Source: Kiritimatiellia bacterium (GTDB taxonomy: Bacteria > Verrucomicrobiota > Kiritimatiellia > RFP12 > UBA1067). Taken from it: a DNA stretch of 64,000 bases. A model generated the notes under the pieces. It was not told the DNA's origin and made no database searches. It worked only from the letters and a program-made list of their open reading frames with translations. The translations under genes and the position numbers were made by a program. Positions 1 through 8,015 of the stretch are shown here, piece after piece; position 1 is the first letter of the stretch; the number at the start of each line of letters is the position of its first letter. Location of the stretch: positions 21,537 through 85,536 of the forward strand of contig JAEDKA010000008.1 of assembly GCA_016296065.1 (NCBI GenBank), given 5' to 3'.

Positions 1-7
1 TGCCGCA

Positions 8-16
8 ATTATACCA
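8..16 (-). promoter_or_regulatory. extended -10 promoter reading off the left edge
   Basis: On the minus strand this reads TGGTATAAT, the same extended -10 found in front of many genes in this window. The gene it serves lies left of position 1. Positions 17-95 hold no other recognisable feature. Confidence 0.6.
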
Positions 17-95
17 AAGCTGCGCAGAGATGGGCACTCCCACTTACGGGGGATAAGATTTCCCTGGGATGCGAGGCGACAGCCAAGGCAAGCGA

Positions 96-2114
96 TCAGT
101 CTTCGTCGGAGGCGTCGGGGTCCTTTAGCTTCACGCCGAGGTCCCTGAGCCGTATCGTCACCAACTCCTCGGGCGACGGGTCGGCAAGGTCGGTGACGCG
201 CAGGGCCTGGCGCTCCACGGACTTCTCGAACAGGTTCCTAGCCCAGCGTGCGTTGCCGAAGTTCTTGTCCCGCGTCTCGGTGAGCATCGAGATGTAAGGC
301 AGGAGATAGTGGTCGGCCTGTTCCGAAAGCCTGTATTTCGCCTTCTTCGCCATCGAGCGATACACCTCCGCCAGTTCCTTCGCGCTGTAGTCGGGAAACT
401 CCACCGTCCTGTTGAACCGGCTTTCAAGCCCGGAGTTGATGGACATGAATCGCTTCATCTCCTCCTTGTATCCGGCGATGATAACGACCATCGAGCCGCG
501 CGCGTCCTCCATGCGCTTCAAGAGCGTCGCGACGGCCTCCGCGCCGTACTGGTCGTTCTCGCCCTGGTTGAGCTGGTAAGCCTCGTCTATGAAGAGGATG
601 CCGCCCATCGCGGAGTCGATGAGCTTGTTCGTCTTCGCGGCCGTCTGGCCCTCGTACTTCGCGACGAGCCCAGAGCGGTCGGTTTCGACGAAATTCGCGC
701 GGTCCAGCACGCCGAGGGCGCGGAACGCCTTGCCGAGTATGCGCGCGACGGTCGTCTTGCCGGTGCCGGGATTGCCGGTGAACACGAAGTTGTAGCTCAT
801 CGTGACGTTGTTGTCCAGTCCCTTCTCGGCGCGCAACTTGTTCGCGCGTACGGTCGCGACGAGACGCCGCACCTCGTCCTTCACAGGCTGAAGCCCCACG
901 AGCGCATCGAGCTCCGCAAGCACGTCCTCGATCTTCGGCGCGCGGATGTCCTCCTTCTTCTCGCCTGCGGAAAGGTCCGCGAGAGCGAGCGTCTTCAGCG
1001 CCTCGGCGTCCATGTCACCAGACTCCGCGAGCCGCGTCGCCTGGCGCGCAGTGGCGTCTTCGAAAAGCTGGCGGACGAACCTGGCGTTGCCGAACGTGCG
1101 GTCGCGCTTCGCCGTGAGCTTCGCGATCGCCGCGTCGAGCCCGGCATCGAGATCCGGAGCGAGCACGAACTCGTTCTTCTTCGCCATCGAGCGGAATATC
1201 GCCGCGAGCTCCGGCGCAGTGTAGTCGGCAAATTCTATCGTCTTGGGGAAGCGGCTCATCAGCCCGGAATTGGCGTCGAGGAAATCGCGCATCTCGTCCG
1301 TGTAGCCCGCCGCGATGACGATAAGCTTGTCGCGATCGTCCTCCATGCGCTTCAGGAGCGTCGCGATCGCCTCCTTGCCGTAGTCGTCGTTTTCTCCGCT
1401 CACCAGCTGATACGCCTCGTCGACGAAGAGGATTCCGCCAATCGCCTCGTCTATCTTCTCGTTCGTCTTGACCGCTGTTTCGCCCGCATAGCGTCCGACG
1501 AGCCCTGAGCGGTCCGTCTCAACAAGCTGGCCCGTCTTCGCGATTCCGAGCGCGCGGAACGCGCGCGCGACGATGCGCGCGACGGTCGTCTTGCCCGTAC
1601 CGGGGTTGCCGGTGAAGACCATGTGGTATGTCATCGGCGGAACCTTGAGCCCCTGCGCACGGCGCGCTTCGTTGACCTTCGCGAGATTGACGATCTTCTT
1701 GACCTCGGACTTCACTTCCTCGAGCCCGACAAGCGAGTCAAGCTCCGCGAGGACTTCCTCCACCGACTCGACCTGGTTCGTGGACTGCGTATCGCTTTTC
1801 GCGCCTTGAGGTCCGTCGTTCGCGACCGGCGGCTCGTCCGTTTCCGTCGAGTCGAGCGAAATCGGACACACTAGCGCCAACGCCAGGCAGACGAGCATGC
1901 CGATCGGTCCTATGAGGACACGCGCCCACTGCGGCGTGCGTTCGTTGAAGACGGCGATGCGGATGATCCACACCGGGATCGTCATCAGCATCATGTAGAT
2001 GATCGCGGAAACGGCGCAGTCCTCCGAAAACGCGAGGACGAGCACCACGAACAGCGCGACGTCGACCAGACATCCGAATCCGATCGACGCCGCGTTCTTG
2101 CCAGATATGTTCAT
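96..2114 (-). CDS. membrane-anchored tandem AAA+ ATPase (CbxX/CfqX/SpoVK-like)
   Basis: Two CbbX-type AAA+ modules in one 672-residue chain. Hydrophobic segments at about 12-30, 35-54 and 66-84 suggest membrane anchoring, followed by a charged linker. Module 1 has Walker A GNPGTGKT at about 169-176 and Walker B ILFVDEAYQL at about 228-237. Module 2 repeats them at about 447-454 and 507-516. Both keep the R-rich end (FGNARFVRQLFE, FGNARWARNLFE) seen in CbbX and EccA relatives, so both sites look active. The gene starts 3 bases after the FHA gene stops, so the two form an operon. Family members remodel protein complexes (Rubisco activation, ESX secretion, sporulation); the substrate here is unknown. 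Confidence 0.85.
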   Translation of the reverse strand: MNISGKNAASIGFGCLVDVALFVVLVLAFSEDCAVSAIIYMMLMTIPVWIIRIAVFNERTPQWARVLIGPIGMLVCLALALVCPISLDSTETDEPPVANDGPQGAKSDTQSTNQVESVEEVLAELDSLVGLEEVKSEVKKIVNLAKVNEARRAQGLKVPPMTYHMVFTGNPGTGKTTVARIVARAFRALGIAKTGQLVETDRSGLVGRYAGETAVKTNEKIDEAIGGILFVDEAYQLVSGENDDYGKEAIATLLKRMEDDRDKLIVIAAGYTDEMRDFLDANSGLMSRFPKTIEFADYTAPELAAIFRSMAKKNEFVLAPDLDAGLDAAIAKLTAKRDRTFGNARFVRQLFEDATARQATRLAESGDMDAEALKTLALADLSAGEKKEDIRAPKIEDVLAELDALVGLQPVKDEVRRLVATVRANKLRAEKGLDNNVTMSYNFVFTGNPGTGKTTVARILGKAFRALGVLDRANFVETDRSGLVAKYEGQTAAKTNKLIDSAMGGILFIDEAYQLNQGENDQYGAEAVATLLKRMEDARGSMVVIIAGYKEEMKRFMSINSGLESRFNRTVEFPDYSAKELAEVYRSMAKKAKYRLSEQADHYLLPYISMLTETRDKNFGNARWARNLFEKSVERQALRVTDLADPSPEELVTIRLRDLGVKLKDPDASDED

Positions 2115-2117
2115 ATG

Positions 2118-3065
2118 TTACGCTGGCTTGGTGGGAAGCTTGAGCCCGGGCTTAATGCCGGGCTTCGGCGGGAGCTTGAGACCCGTCGGTATGGAGCCCT
2201 TCGGCGGAAGCTTGAGCCCTGTCGGCATCGCGCCAGGCTTGGTGGGAAGCTTAAGGCCTGGCTTGAGGCCGCCCTTCATGCCGGGGAGCGTAGGACGGCG
2301 CAGCGCAGTCCCTCCCGGACGCGGCGCGCTGGCAGGAGCGGCAGGCTTCGCCTCTTCGACGGGCTTGAGCTCCTCAACCGGGGTGAGCTCCTCAAGCGGC
2401 GTAAGTTCGGCTACAGGAGTCAGTTCCGCAACCGGCTCGACCGGCTTGAGCTCCTCGACCGGCGCAAGGGGCTTGACCGGCTTGAGCTCCTCGACAGGCG
2501 CGAGGGGCTTGACGGGCTCGACCTTGGGTTCGGACTTGGCGGGCGCAATCGGAGAAAGCGGGGAAACGGGCTTTGCGACTTCCGCCGGCTTGATGGGCTC
2601 AACGGGAGCGACCGGCTTCGGGGTGACCTCGGTCTTGCGCGGAGTTATAAGCGACGGCGTGTTGGGGCGATGGGCCTCGACGAGCTTCACGACAGTCGGC
2701 GCGACCGCCGGGATGGGCTTCGGCGCCGCGGCGTCCGCATCCGTCATGGGTGCGACGGGATCGCCTGCCTGGAAATCGAAAGACGCAATCTCCATGAGAC
2801 CGCAGCGAATGGAATCGCCCTTCTCTATTTTCTCCGGGGCCTCGATCTTGACGCGGTTGCGGTAGGTGCCGTTCGTGCTCCCGAGATCCTCGATATACCA
2901 GTCGCCGTCCCTAAAGAAGATGCGCGCATGGTGGCGTGAGAAGCCATCCACGTTGATGGGCGCAATCGTGTTGCCGATTTCGCGCCCGATTGTTATCACT
3001 GCGGACTGGTCAAAGGTGTACCCAAGGTAGATACCCTTGATGTTTGCGATGAATTGAATCTTCAT
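2118..3065 (-). CDS. FHA-domain protein with Pro-rich repeat tail
   Basis: 315 residues. An N-terminal FHA domain (about 20-95) has the phosphothreonine-binding signature GRE at 27-29, SRHH at 43-46 and GSTNGT at 62-67. The middle is a low-complexity string of V-E-E-L-K-P-type repeats. The last 60 residues are near repeats of GLKLPPKPG and KPGLKLPTKPG. I chose the ATG at 3065, not the upstream ATG at 3104, because the promoter -10 lies between them. The gene directly precedes the tandem AAA+ ATPase, so the FHA module probably recruits that ATPase to a phosphorylated partner. No Ser/Thr kinase is present in the window. Confidence 0.82.
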   Translation of the reverse strand: MKIQFIANIKGIYLGYTFDQSAVITIGREIGNTIAPINVDGFSRHHARIFFRDGDWYIEDLGSTNGTYRNRVKIEAPEKIEKGDSIRCGLMEIASFDFQAGDPVAPMTDADAAAPKPIPAVAPTVVKLVEAHRPNTPSLITPRKTEVTPKPVAPVEPIKPAEVAKPVSPLSPIAPAKSEPKVEPVKPLAPVEELKPVKPLAPVEELKPVEPVAELTPVAELTPLEELTPVEELKPVEEAKPAAPASAPRPGGTALRRPTLPGMKGGLKPGLKLPTKPGAMPTGLKLPPKGSIPTGLKLPPKPGIKPGLKLPTKPA

Positions 3066-3075
3066 GGTATTAGCA

Positions 3076-3084
3076 ATTATAGCA
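3076..3084 (-). promoter_or_regulatory. extended -10 of the FHA-AAA operon
   Basis: Minus strand TGCTATAAT, ending 10 bases before the ATG at 3065. A transcript starting about 7 bases downstream would have a leader of only about 3 bases. Confidence 0.65.
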
Positions 3085-3128
3085 CAATTCAGGACGGGTG
3101 GCAACGGGACACACGTGGCAAATTTCGG

Positions 3129-3956
3129 TCAGCGGGACTGCGCGAAGAGCCAGCCAAGGACGTCGTCGTTCGCATACGTGCGCGTCCAGCAGTCGTGGTT
3201 GACGTTCGGATACTCCGTGTAGAGGTGCGGAATTCCCGCCTCCGAAAGCGCCTTGTCCATGCGGCGCGAGTAGTCGACCGGCACTGCGCCGTCCACCGAG
3301 CCGTGGAAGAACCTCAGCGGCAGCCCGCGGTATAGCTCCACGGTGGACTCGTCGACTCCGCCGCAGATTGGCATCGCCGCGGCGAAGAAACCGGGCATGC
3401 GCGAGGAGATGTCCCACGTGCCGAAGCCGCCCATCGAGATGCCGGTGACGTACACCCTCGACGGATCGACCGGAAGCGTCGCGACGAGCTCGCGCAGGAG
3501 AGCCATGACGGCCGTCATCTCAGCGCTCGGCGTCTCGGGGCGCTTCATCGACGGAGTGCTCCAGTCCTGGTTGACCCACTTCTTGTCGCTCGGACACTGC
3601 GGAGCGACGACGAACGCGTCGCCGTGGCGCATCGCGTACCTGCAAATCGGCAAGACACCATGCACCAGGGTGGCGGTGTTGTCGTTCCCGCGCTCGCCCG
3701 CGCCGTGGAGGAATAGGACGAGCGGATACTTCACGCCCTGCTCGCACTTCGGCGAATGGCGGCGGTAGAGAAGCGTGTAACCGTCCTTCTCGAACGTGCA
3801 CTTCTCCGTAAGCTCGTCGCCCTTCATCGCCGCAATGGCGGAAATCTCGGCCACGGGACGGTCGGCGGGACGGACGACCTTCGTCCCGGAGTTGAGGACG
3901 CATCCAGCCAGCGTGAGCGCGACGAGGGCGGATACTGCGATGTTTTTCGTTTTCAT
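3129..3956 (-). CDS. lipoprotein alpha/beta-hydrolase (esterase/peptidase-like)
   Basis: 275 residues with a lipoprotein signal (LAGC, lipidated Cys19), so probably membrane-tethered outside the cytoplasm. The alpha/beta-hydrolase core is complete: oxyanion region FLHGAGERGN at about 82-91, nucleophile elbow GISMGG (Ser174), acid Asp222 in GSVDGAVP, and His254 in NVNHDCW. This layout matches the poly(3-hydroxybutyrate) depolymerase / feruloyl-esterase-like group of secreted esterases often found with plant-polysaccharide enzymes. Exact substrate unknown. It lies 32 bases downstream of cysS on the same strand, and no promoter of its own is obvious. Confidence 0.8.
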   Translation of the reverse strand: MKTKNIAVSALVALTLAGCVLNSGTKVVRPADRPVAEISAIAAMKGDELTEKCTFEKDGYTLLYRRHSPKCEQGVKYPLVLFLHGAGERGNDNTATLVHGVLPICRYAMRHGDAFVVAPQCPSDKKWVNQDWSTPSMKRPETPSAEMTAVMALLRELVATLPVDPSRVYVTGISMGGFGTWDISSRMPGFFAAAMPICGGVDESTVELYRGLPLRFFHGSVDGAVPVDYSRRMDKALSEAGIPHLYTEYPNVNHDCWTRTYANDDVLGWLFAQSR

Positions 3957-3988
3957 GGGATGGCCTTTACATGATGTCTAAATGAGTG

Positions 3989-5347
3989 CTACTTCTTCGA
4001 AACGCTCTGGCCTTCCTTGGAGTCCTTGACGACCCAGCCGGCTGCGGCGATCGCATCGCGGAGGCGATCAGACTCGGCCCAGTTCTTCGCCTTCCTTGCC
4101 TCGGCGCGCTGGTCGAGCATCGCCTGGATCTCGGCAGGTATCTCCACCGCCTTCTTCTCGTTCTCGAAGAAGATCACGCCCAGAACCTCGTCCATGCGCT
4201 TGAACACGCCGAGCGTTCCCGCCGCGCCCTTGCCGTTGGCGTCGCGAACGAGCGCGAAGAGGGCCGCGAACGCGCTCGGAATGTTCAGGTCGTCGTTCAC
4301 CGCAGCGGTGAAGTCCGCCAGGTGCTTCTGCGCCCAGTCCGGCGCCGCGCCCTCGGTCGCCTGCGCGACGCACGCGTCGATGCGAGCGAGCGCCTTGCGC
4401 GCGTCCTCAAGCGCGGAAAACGCGAAGTTGAGCCCGGTGCGGTAGTGCGCGTTGATCAGCACGTAGCGTATCTCGCGCCCGGTGTAGCCCTTCTCGAGAA
4501 GGTCGCGGAGAGTGAAGAAGTTGCCCGCGGACTTCGACATCTTCTCGCCGTTGACGCGAAGGTGCGCGCAGTGCATCCACGTCCTGACGAACTCCTTGCC
4601 CGTCGCGGCCTCGGCCTGGGCGATCTCATTCTCGTGGTGCGGGAAGAGGTTGTCGATCCCGCCCGTATGGAGGTCGAACGTCTCGCCGAGGTACTTCATG
4701 GACATCGCGGAGCACTCGATGTGCCAGCCGGGGCGTCCGCGTCCCCACGGGGAATCCCAGCCGACGGGGCCGTCGGACTCCTCCCACGCCTTCCAGAGCG
4801 CGAAGTCGCCGACGTTCTCCTTGTCGTATTCGTCCGCCGCGCACCTAAGGCCCGTGCGCTGGTTGTCGAAGTCGATGTGCGCGAGCTTGCCGTAGCCAGG
4901 AAACTCGCGGACCTTGAAGTAGACCGAACCGTCCTCGCTCTGGTACGCGACGCCCTTCTCCATGAGCTTTTGGACGAGCGCGATCATCTCGGGGATGTGG
5001 TCCGTCGCCGCGGGATAGACCTCGGCAGGCTGGATGTTGAGCTTCTTGAGGTCGGCGAAGAACGCGTCCTTGTACGTCTTCGTGTAGTCGGTGAGCGCGA
5101 CGCCCGCGGCGTTTGCGCCGCGGATCGTCTTGTCGTCGACGTCGGTGAGGTTCATCACCTGGCGTATCTTCATTCCGTTGAACTGCACGACGCGGCGGAG
5201 GATGTCCTCGAACGCGTATGCGCGGAAGTTGCCTATGTGGGCGAAGTTGTAGACCGTAGGTCCGCACGTATAGAGGCGGATCGTGTTGCCCTCCAGGGGC
5301 TTGAGTTCCTCGACTCTTCTCGACAGGGAGTTGTAGACATTCATCAT
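3989..5347 (-). CDS. cysS: cysteinyl-tRNA synthetase
   Basis: Class I aminoacyl-tRNA synthetase that charges tRNA-Cys in the cytoplasm. 452 residues, normal for the family (about 460). It shows the zinc/active-site CGPTVYN at 28-34, the HIGH-type motif HIGN at 37-40, the zinc-ligand region WHIECSAMS, the PHHENE motif, and KMSKS near residue 270. Two consecutive ATGs (5347, 5344) are both possible. The extended -10 ends 8 bases before the first, implying an almost leaderless message. Confidence 0.97.
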   Translation of the reverse strand: MMNVYNSLSRRVEELKPLEGNTIRLYTCGPTVYNFAHIGNFRAYAFEDILRRVVQFNGMKIRQVMNLTDVDDKTIRGANAAGVALTDYTKTYKDAFFADLKKLNIQPAEVYPAATDHIPEMIALVQKLMEKGVAYQSEDGSVYFKVREFPGYGKLAHIDFDNQRTGLRCAADEYDKENVGDFALWKAWEESDGPVGWDSPWGRGRPGWHIECSAMSMKYLGETFDLHTGGIDNLFPHHENEIAQAEAATGKEFVRTWMHCAHLRVNGEKMSKSAGNFFTLRDLLEKGYTGREIRYVLINAHYRTGLNFAFSALEDARKALARIDACVAQATEGAAPDWAQKHLADFTAAVNDDLNIPSAFAALFALVRDANGKGAAGTLGVFKRMDEVLGVIFFENEKKAVEIPAEIQAMLDQRAEARKAKNWAESDRLRDAIAAAGWVVKDSKEGQSVSKK

Positions 5348-5355
5348 GATTGTGT

Positions 5356-5364
5356 ATTATACCA
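5356..5364 (-). promoter_or_regulatory. extended -10 of cysS
   Basis: Minus strand TGGTATAAT, 8 bases before the first cysS ATG. No Shine-Dalgarno sequence fits in the remaining leader. Confidence 0.7.
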
Positions 5365-5382
5365 AAACAGCGGCGCGATTGG

Positions 5383-6039
5383 CTACACGGCCTTGACGCG
5401 GTAGCCTATGCCGCGCACCGTCTCGATGTGGTCCGCCCACGCGCCCAGTTTCTGCCTGAGCTTAGCGACCTGCACATCGACGGTGCGCTCGTCCGGCGGA
5501 CGGACGAACACTCGCCCCCTGTGTGCAACAAGGCGCACGAGGAGCGAGAACTCGCCTGGGGTAAGGTCGAGCGCGGCGCCGTGCAGCGTAGCGGCCCGCG
5601 CGGACTCGTCGATCCTTAGTCCGTCGAAGTCCACTCCCTCGGTGACCGGCAACCCCCTTCTCAGGACGGCCTTGACCCTCGCGAGCAGCACCTTGCGGTC
5701 AAACGGCTTCGTGACATAGTCGTCGGCGCCGCTTTCAAGTCCGCTGACGATGTCCTCCGGCGCAGTCCGCGCAGTGAGCATTATGATGCGCGTGGCCGCA
5801 AGCTCCTCCCTCGCGCGCACGCTGCGGGCGAGGGCGAAGCCGTCCATGCCGGGAAGCATTACGTCGAGCAGGATGAGATCCGGCCTGTCGCGCTTGACCA
5901 TCTCCATTCCCTCGTCGCCGCGCGCCGAAGAGGCAATGTCGGAATACCCAGCGCCCAGCAGTGCCATCTCCAGGAGCGCGCGGATTGTCGCATCGTCCTC
6001 TATGATCCTTATCTTCGCGGATTCTCCCAAGTGAACCAC
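5383..6039 (-). CDS. OmpR/PhoB-family response regulator with a shortened DNA-binding domain
   Basis: 218 residues, GTG start. The receiver domain is complete: acidic pair Glu14-Asp15-Asp16, phosphoacceptor Asp59 in LLLDVMLPGMDG, Thr89 in MLTAR, Lys111 in VTKPF. The winged-helix domain (about 132-218) has the usual start (LTPGEFSLLVRLVAHRGRVF) and end (RTVDVQVAKLRQKLG, TVRGIGYRV). Between RVF and RTVDV only five residues remain where PhoB-type proteins have about 16 (REQLLNHVWG-like helix plus loop). The positioning helix alpha-2 and transactivation loop are therefore missing. No partner kinase is adjacent. It lies 18 bases after the M20 peptidase gene, probably in the same transcript. Confidence 0.88.
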   Translation of the reverse strand: MVHLGESAKIRIIEDDATIRALLEMALLGAGYSDIASSARGDEGMEMVKRDRPDLILLDVMLPGMDGFALARSVRAREELAATRIIMLTARTAPEDIVSGLESGADDYVTKPFDRKVLLARVKAVLRRGLPVTEGVDFDGLRIDESARAATLHGAALDLTPGEFSLLVRLVAHRGRVFVRPPDERTVDVQVAKLRQKLGAWADHIETVRGIGYRVKAV

Positions 6040-6057
6040 CCCTGACCTTTCAACTTT

Positions 6058-7407
6058 TCACCCGAGCGCCTCCAAGATGCGCCTTCCCCATTCGCGGGCC
6101 TTGCCGAACTGAACAAGTGAGTAGCTTTCGTTCGGGGAATGGATGCGGTCCTCGCTCTGCCCCCACCCAACGACGAGCGGAGCCGCGCCAGACGCCTCGC
6201 GAAGGACGGACAGCACCGGGATCGACGCACCATCCCACTGGAAAAGCGCCCCTCGGCCGTCCATCTCGCCCAACACGTCGGCGGCAAGGCGGAACACCGG
6301 CGAAGCGAGCGGAAGCCTGAAAGCCGGCGTACCCTGGTTCACCTCCTCGAACTCGAGCTTCATCCCCTTCGGACACCGATCCTCCAGATGCGTGCGAACC
6401 GCGGCAAATGCGCCGCGCGGAGACTGGCCCGGGACAAGGCGCATCGACATCTTTGCCACTGCCTCGCTGGGAATCACCGTCTTCGCGCCCGGCCCGCCGT
6501 ACCCGGAGTGGATTCCGTTCACCTCTATCGTCGGCTCGAACGACGTGCGCTGCGCAAGAGTCTTGCCCATCTGTCCGCCGACGGGGTCGCATCCGATGTC
6601 CGCAGCACAGTCGGACTCCGACGGCGTGCTCGCCTCGGCCGCCGAAAGCTCCTCGTGAGTCGGCGGCTCGATCCCGTCGCGAAACCCCGCGACCGCGATC
6701 GACCCGTCCGGATGGTGCAGACTCGCGAGGAGCTCCGCAAGGCCCTGTGCAGGATTTGGCGAGACGCCGCCGTACTCCCCGGAGTGGAGGTCGCGGTTCG
6801 GACCCGTCAGGCGCAGCGTGAAATGCGCAACGCCGCGAAGCCCCGCGACGATCGCAGGGCGCATCCCTGGCGCAGCGGACGTGTCACACACGAGCATGAC
6901 GTCCGCCGCGAGGCGCCGTCGCATCTCAGGCGCGAGAGCGGAAAGCGCCGCGCTGCCCGATTCCTCCTGTCCGTCGAGAACTATCTTGATGTTGAGCTTC
7001 GGACCTTCCCCGGCGAGATAGTCGCGCATTCCGCACAGGAACGCGAAAGTCTGCCCCTTGTCGTCGTTCGCCCCGCGGCAGTAAACGCGGCCGTCGACGA
7101 GCGTCGGCTCGAACGGAGGCGTCTTCCATTCAGAGACAGGGTCCGCAGGCTGCACGTCGTAGTGTCCGTACACCAGCGCCGTGGGCGCGCCCTCAGCGCC
7201 ATCCCTCTGCGCAAAGACCACTGGCGGCGGCGGCGCCGAGCCAGGTTCCTGCCTAGGGTAGACGAGCTCGACGGAGAAGCCGAGCTTGCCAAGCCACTTC
7301 CTTAGCCAGGACGCGCACGAAACGCAGTCGCGAAGGTGCGCAGGGTCCGCTCCGACGGATTCGTAGCGGAGCAGTTCGAAATATTCCGCAAGGGCTTTGT
7401 CTTCCAT
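6058..7407 (-). CDS. M20-family dipeptidase (dinuclear zinc)
   Basis: 449 residues, PepV/CNDP-like M20 metallopeptidase. Motifs: GHYDVQP with His82 and Asp84, RGANDDKGQ with the bridging Asp near 115, and GQEESGS with catalytic Glu148 and Glu149. A lid/dimerisation domain follows. No signal peptide, so it probably cleaves imported dipeptides or related amides in the cytoplasm. A Shine-Dalgarno-like AAGGAA lies just before the ATG, unlike the leaderless neighbours. First gene of a unit with the downstream response regulator. Confidence 0.88.
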   Translation of the reverse strand: MEDKALAEYFELLRYESVGADPAHLRDCVSCASWLRKWLGKLGFSVELVYPRQEPGSAPPPPVVFAQRDGAEGAPTALVYGHYDVQPADPVSEWKTPPFEPTLVDGRVYCRGANDDKGQTFAFLCGMRDYLAGEGPKLNIKIVLDGQEESGSAALSALAPEMRRRLAADVMLVCDTSAAPGMRPAIVAGLRGVAHFTLRLTGPNRDLHSGEYGGVSPNPAQGLAELLASLHHPDGSIAVAGFRDGIEPPTHEELSAAEASTPSESDCAADIGCDPVGGQMGKTLAQRTSFEPTIEVNGIHSGYGGPGAKTVIPSEAVAKMSMRLVPGQSPRGAFAAVRTHLEDRCPKGMKLEFEEVNQGTPAFRLPLASPVFRLAADVLGEMDGRGALFQWDGASIPVLSVLREASGAAPLVVGWGQSEDRIHSPNESYSLVQFGKAREWGRRILEALG

Positions 7408-7443
7408 GTTTTCCTTATTGCAAGAATGCGTTCTTTACGGAAC

Positions 7444-7452
7444 ATTATACCA
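7444..7452 (-). promoter_or_regulatory. extended -10 of the M20 peptidase gene
   Basis: Minus strand TGGTATAAT, 36 bases before the ATG, leaving a normal leader that carries an AAGGAA ribosome site. Confidence 0.6.
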
Positions 7453-7494
7453 CAATCCGCGACACTTCGGGCGACAGGAATCTGATGCGCCGCG

Positions 7495-8010
7495 TCAGAT
7501 GCGCTCGACGTCGGACGGCGGTATCACGACCTCCACCGAGCTGCCGAGTATCTCCACGTTGAGATAGAGGAGCGCCCGGTCTCCGTCACGCTTGACGTAG
7601 CCTTCCGTTCCGCGCATCGGCCCCGTCGTGACCCGCACATGGTCGCCCTCGTGGTAGGTGCGCGACAGCACGCGCATCTCGGATGCAAGCGCGACGCCGC
7701 GCCTGAGCTGGCGGAGCTGGTGTATCGTCTCGCGCGGACGAGGGATCGGCAGCGTCCGCACTATGTAGTTCGTGCGCAGCATCTCGACGCGCTGGTCCGC
7801 GTTCATCCTGGCGAACACGTAGCCGGGGAAGAGCGGAAGCTCCCTTCTCACCTTGCGTCTCTGCACCTTGCGGACGACGGTCTTGGTCGGCAGGTGCCAG
7901 AAGCACCTGTACCTGCCGAGGTACCAGGCCACCTTCTTCTCGGCGCGCGGCTTCGTGTGGATCACATACCACCGCGGGACCGCGGGGTCAATCGTCTCCA
8001 AATCTTCCAT
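7495..8010 (-). CDS. NusG/RfaH-family transcription factor
   Basis: 171 residues. The N-terminal NGN domain (WYVIHTKPRAEKKVAWYL at about 11-28, LFPGYVFAR near 57-65) is followed by a KOW segment (GDHVRVTTGPMRGTEGYV). The NGN-KOW order and length match specialised NusG paralogues such as RfaH, LoaP and UpxY, which bind RNA polymerase to suppress pausing at chosen operons. It is not in the secE-nusG-rplK context of housekeeping nusG. It is the last gene of the DRTGG / CBS-HATPase operon, 5 bases after the preceding stop. Its target operon is unknown. Confidence 0.85.
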   Translation of the reverse strand: MEDLETIDPAVPRWYVIHTKPRAEKKVAWYLGRYRCFWHLPTKTVVRKVQRRKVRRELPLFPGYVFARMNADQRVEMLRTNYIVRTLPIPRPRETIHQLRQLRRGVALASEMRVLSRTYHEGDHVRVTTGPMRGTEGYVKRDGDRALLYLNVEILGSSVEVVIPPSDVERI

Positions 8011-8015
8011 ATGCG

